64,000 bases of DNA from Metridium senile. Its lineage: Eukaryota > Cnidaria > Anthozoa > Actiniaria > Metridiidae. The translations under genes were made by a program, and so were the position numbers. Below are positions 1-11,899 of the stretch, piece after piece (the first letter of the stretch is position 1; each line of letters opens with the position of its first letter). The stretch covers positions 17,886,180 to 17,950,179 of the forward strand of contig OX459101.1 in the NCBI GenBank assembly GCA_949775045.1, written 5' to 3'. The notes beneath the pieces are model-generated. The model searched no databases. It saw nothing but the letters and a program-made list of their open reading frames with translations, and was not told where the DNA came from.

Positions 1-237
1 ACCCTGAGAAAAACCCTCATGGCATAGGAGAGAAGAACACATCAAACAAGCTCAACCCACATAATCATAATCCATGCCCAGCCGAACCTGGATCACAGCA
101 GTGAGAGGAGCATGGTAAACAGTACGTACGCCACCTGACAAATTCTGAATCAATTCTATATCTATTGCAACCCACATATAATCCATGCCCGAGCTCCTTG
201 ACTCGAACCTGAACCACTACGCCACCCATGGCACCTG
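1..237 (-). mobile_element. tRNA-derived SINE copies, two partial
   Basis: On the minus strand a tRNA-like head with a box B motif (GGTTCGAGTC type) lies at about 175-235. A second head at about 70-155 continues leftward into the SINE body, which carries the GGAGAAAAACC / GGCATAGGAGAGAAGA type sequence seen in three other copies in this window (14.4, 19.6 and 30.1 kb). The copy runs off the left edge. The 165-237 head has lost part of the region between box A and box B. SINEs of this type are transcribed by RNA polymerase III and moved by a partner LINE. Confidence 0.7.
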
Positions 238-305
238 ACAACTTATATATCAAGTCAATATGTATTGCAAGATGTCCAATAGTGTATTCATGATTTATGT
301 TATAC

Positions 306-3300
306 CTTGTTTCTCCTGTCTACTTATGTAGCCTGCGCTAGAGTGATCCACCAGTAAAAGAACATCAGGCCCAGATTCCTTTAAAGCTGAGACCTGATAA
401 TTGTGAAGGCATTAATAAATAATGAGATGAATAGATGGATAAGGAAGTGGAGAATTGAATGCATACTGATGGATGAATTAATGAATGAAAAAACAATTAA
501 CAACATTGAGGGACGTAAAAGAACTCTGTGTTCAGACATGGGTTGTATGGTGGCAGCTTAATGTACCTTGATATACCTTCAACTCGAACACGTTGAGTAA
601 GCGCATTGAGTGCAGTTCTGGAAATGCGCTATATAAGAACTAGCCATTATGGATGGACAAATAAATGAATGGATGGATGAATGAATGGATGAATGAATGG
701 ATGGATCAATGGATGGATCAATGGATCAATGAATGGATGAATGAATGAATGAATGAATGAATGAATGGATGGATGAATGAATGAATGGATGGATGAATGA
801 ATGGATGGATGAATGGATGCATGAATAGATGAATTATTAAATGAATGGATGAATGGATGAATGAATGAATGAATGGATGTATAAATGAATGAATGGATGA
901 ATGAATGGATGAATGAATGGATGGATGAACGAACAAAAAAATAGCTGAATGAATGAATCGATGGATGGATGGATGGATAAATAGGTGAATGAATAGATGA
1001 ATGAAAGAATTAATGAACAAGTGGATTGAACAACAAATATATTAATTAATGAATACTACTCACTGCCTCATCATGAGTGGCATATCTCACGTCCCTATTA
1101 TTGACCTACAGACAGACACATTGATTAGTCATCATCATCATTACTAGCATCATTGTCACCATAATTGTTATCATTATCATCACCAAATGTTATAATCATC
1201 TAACTATTATCACCATCATCATCATTATAATCATCATCATTATCACTATTATCATCATCAGCAGCATTATCATCACCATTATCATCACTTTCATCGCCAT
1301 CTTCATCATCAGCATCACCACCATCACTGTCAACATTAACACCATCATCATTATCACTGTCATCACCCTCATCATCATCACTGTCGTCTCCATCATCACT
1401 GTCATCACCACCATCATCATCATCACTGTCATCACCCTCATCATCATCACTGTCATCTCCATCATCACTGTCATCACCACCATCATCATCATTACCATCA
1501 TCATAACTATGATCATCATCATATATACCTCTAGGATGATATCTCCTTCAAATAACTGTTTTGTAGCAGCAGCTAAATACACAAACATATGACAAATATT
1601 CATCAATAAAGTCATGTATATCAAACTAACAATTGAAATAGGTGTGTACACCCTTTCCGAGAAAGTTTGTCACTCAAGAAAAGCTTACAAGCTAGTGGAG
1701 CAAAGGATCATGGATCAGTTCAGAAACTAAATGTACATCGGAACGCCATTCTTGTTGTTTGATAAGTCAAAATGGACATTATGTGGCCATGAAATCCCTG
1801 CGTTCTAATAAAGTATACATAGGTAATCCATAATCCTCTGCGCTACTATAGCTTGTAGGCTTTTCACTTCACGGGTGACAAAGTTTCTCGGAAAAGTATA
1901 GACATTTTTTTAATTAAAAGCTCTCTTGTGATGGCATGGGATTCCTGTGGTAGGGTTCACCACAGATATCCCAATCCTACCTGATTGGTTCTTGTAGATC
2001 TTTGATATTGCTATTGGTAAATTGCTTTCCTTCCCTCCCTGCAAACAACAACTGCTATTTATTATATTGAAAAGAACTATTAGCAAATGAAAGCTATTGT
2101 GGTGGGATTCCTGTGGTAGAGATCACCACAGGCATCCCATAACTACCTTTCCTCACTGCAAACAAAACATCACCATTTACAATTATAAAATAACTATTGG
2201 AATTGACACATTCTGATTGGTTGAGGCACTTGATTTATAAGAGCACACAGCATGCGTGTTGGCATGTTGATCAATTATATCAATTTGTATTTTATAATAC
2301 TACTATCAAAAATCACGCATAGTAATGATTGGCTGAGGCACATACTTTATGAAAGCACACAGCACTCACGTTTGCATGGTGATCAAATATGTCGATTTGT
2401 ATCCTATAAAAAAGTGCAAACACACATTTCTGTGTGCTCTCATAAAGCATGTGCCTCTACCAATCAGAATGCATGGTTTTATAAAAAAGTAGTGTCTGTA
2501 TAAGTACCTTGATACTCATTCCCAGTCCTCCCTCCTTCTTCCTTGAAACTTTAACAAGCTGCTTCTGGCTCTAAAAGATACAAAGACATGTAGTTCTACA
2601 TTAATTCATGTACAAAAGCTTTATATCTACTTATTAAACATTCATTCTTCATGCTTTCCAGGGTTTATTCATTTATTAGTCATTTAGATGTGTATGGGAG
2701 GGTTGGCAATATTGAGGGGGGGTCACGCTATTTTCGGTAGCTATATAGGGGGGGGGTGTTACTAATTTTATCAAGCTTTAGTTATAAATTAGGCAAATAT
2801 ATGGGGGTTATGATAGTTTTTACCAACCAGGAAGGGGGATTGCAAAATATTTGGTAAGACAACATAAGCTTTTGCCGACCGACCGCCCCCCACCCCCCTT
2901 TCCCATATACTAATAAATGTAAGCCCCCTAATAGCCGGCAGTTTCAACTTTGCAATAAAGAAGTAATAAAACAAAAAAAGTCTATTCTGATCTATTAATT
3001 ACTGTCAAAAAAAATAAATAACAAATAGATAAGATAAATAGAGTATATTACATGGGCGTGCGGAGATATGAATTTTATCTTTGAGTGTTGATAAGATATC
3101 CCATGAGTGAGCACGCAGCGAACGAGTAGAATATCTTATCAACACTCGAAGATAAAATTCATATCTCCAAGCGCACATGTAATGTTCTGTTTATTATATA
3201 ACAGATTGAAACAAAAACAAAAAAATATTTTGAAAGTTGATTGGTTGAGAGTGATATCACACACGTGCGATATCAATAATATCTTCATGACTAGGATAGG

Positions 3301-6300
3301 CTTTTTATCTAGTTGATATCACTCGGTATACCACTATATGTTATATAATAAATCTTGTTATCATAAACTTTATTGAAAATCTATTTCCACAATTCATTTC
3401 ATGATTTGAATATTATAACTATTATAAAAGATTGAATTCTTAAGCCTGGTTTACACTATAGCGACATGAGCATAAGCAACACTACGCAGACTCAGGAAAG
3501 CATAAATTTCTTGACTAGGTGTGAGAAAAGACAAGTGTGGTTAATGAGCAAAACCCAACTGAGTCTGCGTATGTTGCTTATGGTTATGTTGCTAGTGTGA
3601 ATCAGGCTTTAGTGTGATAAGACTTTGTGAATCATAAGTCCATTTGTATATGCAAACAAATGAATGGCTGTGTTTGCATTTGTAATATTGGATATGTAGT
3701 AGTTGACAGCAGAAACTATTACCGATTAAAAGTATTTAGAAGGTTTTGATCAAATTTTCAAATGAATGACAGAACTAGACATTTTTACGACTTGAGAAAA
3801 TTATCAAAATATTTTGTGCAAATATGCATGTATTTAATATATATAAATGAATATAAAACTGTAGGTGGACGTACAGTGACATATTTTGTTATGGTTTTGC
3901 CAACCAACCATTGTTATTAGAAGAAAGAAAATTAAAAAATCTATTGTGGAAATGGTTGGTGAATTAGCACCACAATACCAATTAACACTTGTAAACACTG
4001 CGCTCAGCTATAGTGAAGTATTTTGTTATTGTTTTGCCAACCAACCATTGTTATTAGAAGAAAGAAAATTCAAAGATCTATTGTGAAAATGGTTGGCTAA
4101 TTAGCATCACAATACCAACACTTGTAAACACTACGCACACCTTTACATTATGATATAGAACATGCTGGGACTGTATAGAGCAAGAGATAAGTCATAAAGA
4201 AACAAGGCGTAGTCAAGTGTATCTTTGATTTCTCGAGTGCTCTACAGCCCCCAGAGTGTTTATATCACAGTATATAGACATAAGCATGCATTTTGTATTG
4301 CTTTTATGAAATATTCTTAAATTCTTTCACTGGGTGTGTCTCTGTCCTTTGATATTAACACACTAGCCAGCCAATCAAAGCTTTCATATTATCTCAAATA
4401 TTTTATAAATTCTATTAAGACAAATCCAGGGATTCTGGCATTATGCGGAGGAAAAATCAAAATTATGCGGAATTTTTTCGGAAGATTATGCGGAAGAAAC
4501 GATAAATTATGCGGAAAATTATGCGGGATGACGTAATCGCTTAAAACTTAAAATAAAACTAATTCAATTACTTTAGCTCTCCTATTTCGGTTCTTTTTTA
4601 CACATAAATGTCATATCATTCGTTTTTTATCAATAATTCAAACTAATAACAACACTATAACCAAAAGAACTAACGATTTCCGTTAATTACACGTTCCGCC
4701 ATCTTGGAAAACCGCCATCTTGGAAAACCGCCAAACAGGATGGGGCCTGGGCCGAGATACAGGAAGCCCAATACTATAGAAATAAAAACAAAATGGCGTC
4801 GCTTCGACGGCTGGTTTGTAAGCCGTGAAAATGAACAATTTGTACTTCGTACGACTGTAACAAAACGGCAAAAAACTATTCAAGCAAGCAAGGGAGATAA
4901 CTAATATATATCTATTGTTTTATCTATTTAATTTGTTTCATTGGTGCATTTTTGGTGCTTTTATCTATTTTTTTTTTTTTGGCAAATTATGCGGGATTAT
5001 GCGGAAAGTAGTCAATTATGCGGGTCCGCACCTCCGCATAATGCCAGAATCCCTGCAAATCTAACACTTTTATCTTCAATGAATATGAACTCAGAATTTT
5101 GAATAAAATATATTCAAAAACATTCAAATTAGAATATAATTTTTTTGACAATTTTCTCAAGTCAAATATTTTATAATTATTTATAGTGATCAAATAAAAA
5201 ATAAAAAAATAGGAAAAATGTAAAATTTTGTGAAAAGCAGAATTAAATAAGAATTGAAGAAAGATTTATGAAAAATTTAAGGGACAAAAAATCGAATTAG
5301 AAAATTGGAAAGAATTAATAAGATTGATCATAAAACAATCCAAAAATTAAAAAAATGAAGAAAGCAAATGACAGAATGAATGAATAGAAGGAATGAAGGA
5401 AGAGAGAAAAAGAATAAGAAAAATAATATTAATGATCGAGAGATTACAAGACAAAATCAGTTTAATATTAAATATGCTAATATGATTTCAAATATAAACA
5501 AACCAAAAAATCAAATCTCAAATGTGTTAAACAAATTACTCATATCACACCATGAATTATATATCTTCATCCACTCATCTTTGAGAATATTATATAGTAC
5601 ACAGGTTCAAAGAAAACTTGAACAAAAATAGTTTTAAAATACGAGGAGAAATAGTCAAAATAAGAGAAACTTTGTAAGATATCTGTTTTGAAATGTGCTT
5701 GAGCTTGCTGCGTTATCGCAGGAAATCCGCAAAAATATTTACATTTAAAACAAATGTAAAAATCATTTGAATTTCACGCTTAAATTCATCAGAAATTTAC
5801 CAAGAGAATATTTAAGATTAGTAGCTAAGCCTGCTCAAGATAATTTAGATTTTAAGCTTGTGTTTTAGCGATTTTTTTTTGGACGAAAATAAGTATTGAG
5901 TTTAGCTTTTTGACGTAAAAGTTTAAAGGTCAATAAAATACACAGTGATCAATTTTCCACAACATATTGCATTACAAACCCCCCAGAATAAACTTCGAAA
6001 ATTACCAAAATATATTAAACTACAATTTAAAATTGTAGTTTTGAAGTTAGAGTGTTTAATGGTTGAGTTTTACTTACGCCGCCAGAGCCAGTAATTTGTT
6101 GGGCATTCGGAGAAGAGTACGGCGGGCCACCTTCTTTCTGAATTGTCAGAGCATCTTTTGAAAGCTTCACTCGAACTTTTTGCAGTTCTCCTTTATTGAG
6201 CTGCATATGCAAGAAGCCTAGTGTAGACGGTTTCTGTCGAGAAAGAGAAAGACATTACAATACGTACTTGAAAGACGACAAATTCGCCATAAATGGTACA

Positions 6301-6396
6301 CATTTCGTCGGCACGGCGACTCTGTGTGCAACAGACCCGAAAATCGTGAAAAATGACAACTTTGCGGGAATTATAATCCTTCGTTACCTTCGCCAT
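306..6396 (-). CDS. gamma-syntrophin-like adaptor, 5' part (7 exons, PDZ domain); continues off the left edge
   Basis: Syntrophins are cytoplasmic adaptors that bind dystrophin-family proteins and recruit channels and signalling proteins through one PDZ domain. Exons read on the minus strand: 6388-6396 (ATG GCG AAG, tentative), 6078-6233, 2508-2570, 1981-2038, 1529-1572, 1064-1105, 306-393. All have GT/AG borders and compatible phases. The second exon has KVRVKLSKDALTIQKEGG, like the start of the split PH domain. The next five join into a PDZ fold: KKEGGLGMSIK, GGKESNLPIAISKIYKNQS, AAATKQLFEGDIILE, VNNRDVRYATHDEA, then VSALKESGPDVLLLVDH. The carboxylate-binding loop is the GGLGMSIK stretch. 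The start is the weakest part: a 3-codon first exon is unusual, but the acceptor at 6234 has a strong pyrimidine tract. Gamma type is inferred from the N-terminal resemblance. Later PH and SU domains are outside the window. Confidence 0.82.
590..645 (+). mobile_element. 3' tail of a LINE/SINE, CGCTATATAAG type
   Basis: The stretch ending GAAATGCGCTATATAAG resembles the 3' terminus at 54640, where a LINE-like coding remnant runs into an ATT array. Here it runs into an ATGG/ATGA array. It sits in the last syntrophin intron visible. Too short to assign to a family. Confidence 0.4.
655..1020. repeat. (ATGG)n/(ATGA)n tetranucleotide array
   Basis: About 365 bp of alternating ATGG and ATGA units in the syntrophin intron between exons 306-393 and 1064-1105. 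It gives a spurious open frame of Ile-His repeats on the minus strand. Confidence 0.95.
1125..1520. repeat. (CAT)n array with short minisatellite core
   Basis: CAT/ATC trinucleotides with an internal unit containing CACTGTCATC repeated near 1350-1490. It abuts the donor of syntrophin exon 1529-1572. The Met/Val-rich open frame here is an artefact apart from the exon itself. Confidence 0.9.
1650..1905. mobile_element. Foldback MITE with a GTTTGTCAC inner motif
   Basis: The left arm (TTTCCGAGAAAGTTTGTCAC, then GCTTACAAGCTAGTGG) is repeated inverted at about 1835-1900. It lies in the syntrophin intron between exons 1529-1572 and 1981-2038. No coding capacity. Confidence 0.7.
2090..2482. repeat. 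Duplicated intron segment and foldback repeat in a syntrophin intron
   Basis: The GGGATTCCTGTGGTAG segment next to exon 1981-2038 recurs near 2105, with a second GTTTGCAG acceptor-like site. From about 2212 to 2482 there is an imperfect inverted repeat whose arms contain GATTGGCTGAGGCACAT and its complement. Confidence 0.6.
3046..3185. mobile_element. Near-perfect palindromic MITE
   Basis: The arm starting TTACATGGGCGTGCGGAGAT and running through GAGTGTTGATAAGATAT is inverted at 3125-3185. A partial copy of the same end is at about 14955-15000. It lies in the large syntrophin intron (2571-6077). Confidence 0.75.
3449..3612. mobile_element. Foldback MITE with AAGCCTGGTTTACACTA ends
   Basis: The left end AAGCCTGGTTTACACTAGC-like sequence is matched inverted at 3590-3612 (AGTGTGAATCAGGCTTTA). 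Inner arms carry GCAGACTCAG and CTGAGTCTGC. Confidence 0.75.
3882..4140. repeat. 136 bp tandem duplication
   Basis: A block beginning TATTTTGTTATGGTTTTGCC at about 3882 is repeated at about 4018, then partly decays. No gene seen. It lies in the large syntrophin intron. Confidence 0.75.
4427..5055. mobile_element. 629 bp TIR element, ends CAGGGATTCTGGCATTATGC
   Basis: Terminal inverted repeats of at least 25 bp begin CAGGGATTCTGGCATTATGC at both ends. The motif ATTATGCGG recurs several times just inside each end. It is flanked by CAAATC on both sides (4421-4426 and 5056-5061), a probable target duplication of at least 6 bp. Non-autonomous: no transposase frame. Confidence 0.8.
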
Positions 6397-6479
6397 GCTT
6401 TTTACAATTCTTTAAGCGTTGGAATGATGTTATTTGTGTTGTCTTAGAGGCACGGAGAAGGGTCTAAAGTTGGTTCATT

Positions 6480-7080
6480 TTGAGGTCAAGTTCTCGTGAG
6501 GCCGGCGAGTGTCAAGTTAATCTGCCAGGCGTCCCACAGCTTACGAAGTGCTGAGAATAACTACAAGCCATTGTTTTTATTATAAATTAAAATACGAATA
6601 ATCACATTGATAATAACATAAAATTAGATTGCTTATTCCTATACTAATGTCATTCAAAAAAGATAATAACATATGATTGAATAACTTTAACAATTCTCAA
6701 ATAAACTACATCAAAAATAAATGAGAAACTAAATTTTTTTAGTCCACATTTTTATCAAAAAGAAATTATTTCTTTTAATAATTTTTTATAATACTTCACG
6801 TATAGTTATACGTTTATTATTATCATTATTTCGAAATTATGAAAATGAATGAAATGAAAAAATAAATAACTTTAAAAAAATCAAATATAGTTTTAGATTT
6901 TAGATTTTCCAACTTTTCCAAGTGCATCAGGGTCTTTTTAAAAAATAAAATGATATACTAAAATAAAGAGTAATTGATTTTTTTCCCTTTGTATTTGGTG
7001 TTTCTGAGTGATTTAAAGAGCTAAATAGTAACTACCTAAGTAACTAATAAGCATTCAAATATTTGATATTTCAATGAGAG
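6480..7080. other. AT-rich intergenic stretch, nothing recognised
   Basis: No coding exon, inverted repeat or known motif was recognised upstream of the proposed syntrophin start. The syntrophin promoter should lie at about 6397-6560 but shows no clear element. Confidence 0.5.
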
Positions 7081-7140
7081 GGGGAGGGGAGGGGTATCCG
7101 GCTAAATCTCATAAAATATCGAGGAAGTTCTTGTTCGGTC

Positions 7141-7214
7141 TAGTCTCCCTCGCAGCCGTTCTTAGTGTCGGGCTTCCTGTCCCTCCCCACTAAGAACGGC
7201 TGCGAGGGAGACTA
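7141..7214. mobile_element. 74 bp hairpin MITE with 9 bp target duplication
   Basis: Arms of 27 bp start TAGTCTCCCTCGCAGCCGTT and are perfectly inverted. The flanks are identical 9-mers TGTTCGGTC at 7132-7140 and 7215-7223. The loop is about 20 bp. Confidence 0.88.
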
Positions 7215-7316
7215 TGTTCGGTCCCGTTAAAAAAAAAAATACGGGGAAAAAATCGACAAGCTTATATACTATATCTATCGTGCAGATCGAGGAAACTTAG
7301 AAGAGAGGCCAGAGGA

Positions 7317-7625
7317 GGGGGGTTGTACTCCCTTTGCCCAAGTGGTAGGGGTGATCGGTTTTGAAAACTACTCCTTAAAGTTCCGCACAGATTATAAGAA
7401 CTACTAAAGCCTTGTTGATTTCACTGTTGTTTTGACAGCTAATCATATTTTTAGCAACAGAGCAGAGTAAAAATGACCCTTACAGGTACGGACGGAGTCA
7501 TGTAACGTAACTGACTTTTGAGCAAGAACCCTAAAGGGACCCTAAAAGGCACGCACAGGAAATATTATCAACCCTTAAAGGAGCGCCGACAACACCTACC
7601 ACCTGGACAAATGGAGCCCCTCCCT
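7317..7625. mobile_element. Foldback element, CCAAGTGGTAGGGGTGATC end family
   Basis: The left end reads ACTCCCTTTGCCCAAGTGGT; the inverted right end is degraded (ACCACCTGGACAAATGGAGC). Related copies lie at about 35089-35455 and 43738-43935. The motif CCTAAAAGG / CCCTTAAAG recurs inside. A diverged copy may start near 8030. Confidence 0.7.
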
Positions 7626-8342
7626 CTCCCCCCGGGCTTACTATATTGGCCCACCCAAATCAAATCTGATATCAAATGGCCCATTAATTCCTAAATAATT
7701 AGCCTCAGAAAAACAGAAGCGCCGGACTCCCTCCTCTTTCTCCTGCATGCATGCGAAAGTAACTCTAATGCCTCCTTCCCTGCGAAAGTAGCTCTAATCG
7801 GCTCATTTACAGAAGGTTATCAAATGTTAATAGGCTTACAACTGATATATCAATGAATATTGTCACTGCATTATATGATAATCTTATCTTACACGGTATT
7901 ATTGAAGCATTGTAATTAGTTGTTGCATCAGAAATCTATATCTACGATTAAAACATCTATTTCAAAAAGACTGATTGTCCAAGGCCCGAAAGGTCATTCC
8001 AAGCCCGGGGGGGGGGGGGGGGGGGGAGACTCCCTTAAAAAATGGATATAGGGGTGCTCGACGGACGGTTTTGAAAATGACCCTAAAAGGGACGCATAAA
8101 TTAACTCAGCTGACCCTGAATCGACCCTGAAAGGTACGACCACATTAAAAAAAGATTTCAATATGTATAATCTTAAGTTCGAAAACTGACCCTAAAAGGT
8201 ACGGTGCCAGTTCGAGACCCAAAAACGAATTATAGACATACACCTATATATATATATATATATTTTAAATGAAAAGGTTGTCTAAGGCGATAGGCCATTC
8301 CAAGATGGAAAGAAATTATAGGAAATACACGTATTTCAAAAA

Positions 8343-8610
8343 GCTCCATGTTCTTGACGAGAATGATGATTATAAGCACCTTGACTATTCGTGTTTAGAT
8401 GTATGCCCATAATATCTCAACAATAATCTCCATGTTCTTGACGAGAATGATGATTGTAAGCACCTCGACTATTCGTGTTTAGATGTTGCCAATAATATTT
8501 CAACAATAACCTCCATCAGATGTTCTTGACGAGAATAATGATTGTAAGCACCTTCATTATTCGTGTTCAGATGTATGCCCATAATATCTCAACAATAACC
8601 TCCATGTTCT
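8343..8610. repeat. Three tandem copies of an 83-87 bp unit
   Basis: The unit starting CTCCATGTTCTTGACGAGAA occurs at about 8343, 8429 and 8510, with a truncated fourth start near 8600. No coding sense. Confidence 0.8.
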
Positions 8611-8829
8611 TAACAAACATACAATATGTATTCAAAGAAATCTGCCATATTATGAACATTACATGATCAGATGAGAAATATCGTGATTTCGCTCACCGAT
8701 TTGTACATTAGCAGCCTCGCAGGGGTTCCCGCAAAATATCTTCTACACAAAAACATGTACTTTAACAGCAGGATATAACTGACCGCAGAGAAACCAACCG
8801 CATACTTGATTGTGCACAGAAAGCCGTGG

Positions 8830-9190
8830 TTTAATTTATAGAAACTATTTTACAGAGAGGAAACACTATATCCATATGACAAAGAATCAAATTGATACTG
8901 TGGAATAGAGCACAAACACTATATCCATGAAATAGCATGATATAGAATCAAATTGCTACTGTGGAATAGAGTGCAAACACTATATCCATGAAATAGAATC
9001 AAATTGCTACTGTGGAATAGAGCACAAACACTATATCCATGAAATAGAATCAAATTGCTACTGTGGAATAGAGCACAAACACTATATCCATGAATTAGAA
9101 TCAATTAAATTGCTACTGTGGAATAGATCGCAACATTATATCCTTTAAATATAAAATCAAATATTTGCTAATGTAGAAAGAGCGCAAACA
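8830..9190. repeat. Tandem array, left arm of a putative Foldback-type element
   Basis: About six copies of a 50-60 bp unit containing ATAGAGCACAAACACTATAT and AAATTGCTACTGTGG. The same unit occurs as an array in the opposite orientation at 11900-12290. Inverted arrays of tandem units are the ends expected of Foldback/Galileo-like elements, hence the inference. Confidence 0.8.
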
Positions 9191-9409
9191 CTACATCATA
9201 ATTTCAGTTTTTGATGCCTTATATCCTATTATATTCAAGACAAAACTTACCATCTAGCCCTCTACTTATTGCATGTCAATCTTTTTAATGCCGCAATACT
9301 TCTGGAAGAAATAATTTCTATATCACACCGGAAACCCAAAGCTATCAAGTGGCAGGAAGTAATTTGGAGATTAACCGGAAGCTAAGTGATGTAGAATAAC
9401 TGCCACCAA

Positions 9410-9474
9410 CAACCTCGTTCCCAGGGCCCTCTCCCCACCCAAAAGCGAAGGGATAGGGCCCTGGGACGAGGTTG
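9410..9474. mobile_element. 65 bp hairpin MITE with 9 bp target duplication
   Basis: The ends CAACCTCGTTCCCAGGGCCC and their complement enclose only about 15-20 bp. Flanks are identical TGCCACCAA at 9401-9409 and 9475-9483. The same end sequence bounds the 2.7 kb element at 37694-40429, and a solo end is at 11213. Confidence 0.88.
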
Positions 9475-10329
9475 TGCCACCAAGGCAGCCGTAGTTCGGT
9501 TTCTCATTTTTCCTATTCATTATATCTACCTCTGTTTCATCAGTCACACACGGCACATGCATCAACCAGCAGATATTATGCTTATCGCAGGTTCGTAACA
9601 TTGATATGTTGAACCTATTGATCCCGGATCATTTCAGAATTTTTGATCCCTGAGCCCAATTTTTTCAAAAGTTTGATCCTTGATCCCCATTTGGATCCCT
9701 GAATCGGCTATATTTTCTCATGATCCCGATCCCAGTGGCTGTGACCCCGATCCCGGCCCAAAGCAAAAATTCTGATCCCTGATCCCAAAATAATGCTAGT
9801 CACTGATGCCATATACCATGTTACGAGCCTGTTATCGAGTTGGAATAAAAGCTATTGTTATTATTAATTTATCATTAGTCATTTCGTTGTTGCTTTTTTT
9901 TAACTCCTTCTTACCCCTAAGGGGATCGAGATCTAGGTTCCCTTGTTATTAAAGATTTAGGGGTGATCTTGCTGTGATGCGGTATTGGCCAATACCAAAA
10001 CGAGTAGAGGACTGAGTACTAGCATCCCTAATTGATGTAATTAAGAAATGAACCTCATAATATACAAGAACAGAGCAAGATATGTACGGTTCCTGAGATT
10101 TGGTGGTTTTGGTTCGATATTGAGTGAGTTATTAACAAATTACAAAGGAATGCATGGATTGGAAGGACAGGCGTCCTTTTCCAGTCCTCTACTCAATTTG
10201 GTATTGGCCAATTGGCCTACCATTTACGGCACGCTATTTCGGTTTAACTACCTTATTGTGGTTTCGTGCACAGTGCGGTAAGTGTGTTTTCGTCGTTTTG
10301 GGCCCGCGGTATTCGGTAAAATGCAAGAT

Positions 10330-10603
10330 TAATTACGGTATTGCGGTGATTGGCGATTGCACGACCGAAAGGAACTGTGGGAAATAATAATTTCTTCTTA
10401 TTCCTTTCTAAATTACCCAAACAATGCCTCCACCGTCCAGCGATGACCTTAGATGGGTGTCTCGAAGGTTTTGCTGAACGGTGGAGGCATTGTTTGGGTA
10501 ATTTAGAAACGATTAAGAAGAAATTCGTTTTAACCATAATTCCTTTCAGTCGTGCAATCATCAATCGCCCCTTCAACCGTTTTTGAATAAGGTGTATATT
10601 GAA
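10330..10603. mobile_element. Partial foldback element, family of 14546-14824
   Basis: The arms share TTTCTAAATTACCCAAACAA and its inverse plus GCGATGACCTTAGATGG in the loop. The left terminal end is missing or diverged; the right end reads CCGTTTTTGAATAAGGTGT. Confidence 0.75.
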
Positions 10604-10960
10604 GAGCGTACGAACGAGAACTTTGTGTAGGAGAAAAACGTTCCGGCTTCTTTTTCTTGTTTTCTCAGCATGCACTCAAGCACCCTTCAACTTTACCCTC
10701 CCCTCCCATGCTATCAATACTCTTAACATTACCCAATCTCGCGGGATATCTCGTCAGATGTAAGGTAGCATAAAACTGGACTATTATCTGTCGTGTATTT
10801 ACACAGCTTATCACATACACAGATATCTCATGATCAATCCTTGAGTACAGCATGTATTAGCTGATAACACACTTTGAAGTAAAGCAGCTTAGCTGGCTAC
10901 CACACCACGCGTTTGCAAGGAAGACGATAAATTGCCGAGCACGTGCACATGGGTATTGTG

Positions 10961-11130
10961 TAGACTACGAGCAGTCCCTCTATTCCCTCCAGATTAATCA
11001 GTGATTATAAAAAAATGAAGTGTTGCGGGATTCCTGTGGATCTATTTCCGGCGCGCTCCACAGGAATCCCGCAACACTAGTTTTTTTAATCACTGATTCT
11101 GGAGGGAAAAGAGTGACTACTCGTAGTCTA
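10961..11130. mobile_element. Nested hairpin element
   Basis: The outer arms TAGACTACGAG with CCCTCCAG enclose an inner hairpin GTGTTGCGGGATTCCTGTGG and its complement. No open frame. Confidence 0.75.
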
Positions 11131-11520
11131 GATAGAGCGAACACACTAAAACCATGAAATAAAAACAAAATAGTTACTAACTACTAGTTTCTATTCAATG
11201 ACTATTTAGTTACAACCTCGTTCCCAGGGCCCTCTCCCTTCTCTTTTGGGTGTCAGTATATCATGCACTCAACCAGAAACATCAAATACAAAAGGAAACA
11301 ATATACCTCATTACAACTGTTAACTGAGAATTCCGTGTCTTTTTAGGGTAACTGTTAGCTGATAGATTTAGCTGTTCACTGATATTGGGAGCCCCCAATT
11401 CAGACCCTGTTACAAGTTTACTTGTCTTTGATAGTGACTAATAGTCACTAAATAAGAACTATTACACAGTAGCAATTTAATTCTATTTCGTGGATATATA
11501 GTGTTTGCGCTCTAATGTGC
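11130..11520. mobile_element. Element with AGTTACTAACTA arms, carrying a solo CAACCTCG end
   Basis: This stretch shares ends and interior (ACCATGAAATAAAAACAAAA, CAACCAGAAACATCAAATAC) with the copy in CLK intron 2 at about 26190-26425. At 11213 a CAACCTCGTTCCCAGGGCCC end interrupts it; no second end was seen. Confidence 0.6.
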
Positions 11521-11544
11521 GCTATCCGAAACAGTAAATTGATG

Positions 11545-11673
11545 ATTTGCAACCATTTCCAGGAGAGCGAATTGAACAAAAGGACCACCAGTCACGGTGA
11601 TGGTTTTGTCAAGACCACCAGCATAGCTGCCGTTTCTTTTGTTCAATTCACTCTACTGGGAATGGCTGCAACC
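11545..11673. mobile_element. Foldback MITE, GCAACC...GGACCACCAGTCAC family
   Basis: Arms begin ATTTGCAACCATTTCCAGGA and close with CTACTGGGAATGGCTGCAAC. A second copy of the same family is at 60038-60174. Both carry GGACCACCAGTCAC. Confidence 0.78.
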
Positions 11674-11899
11674 CAAGAATATAGTACGGCATGGGTCATT
11701 CCATGCAAGACGGAAAGGAATTAAAGGCATACACCTATTACAAAAAGGTTGTCCAAGGTAATAGATCATTCCAAGACGGAAGGGAATTATAGGCATACAC
11801 CTATTTCAAAAAGGTTGTCCAAGGTGATAGATAATTCAAAGACGACGGAAGCTTAAGGGAATTATAGGCATACACCTATTTCGAACTGAAAGGTTGTCC

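Noticed and set aside
1740..1810. GFHGHIMSILTYQ frame as the missing syntrophin PDZ exon
   Set aside because: It has an AG before it but poor PDZ similarity and lies in a MITE; the exon at 1981-2038 (GGKESNLPIAISKIYKNQS) fits in sequence and phase.
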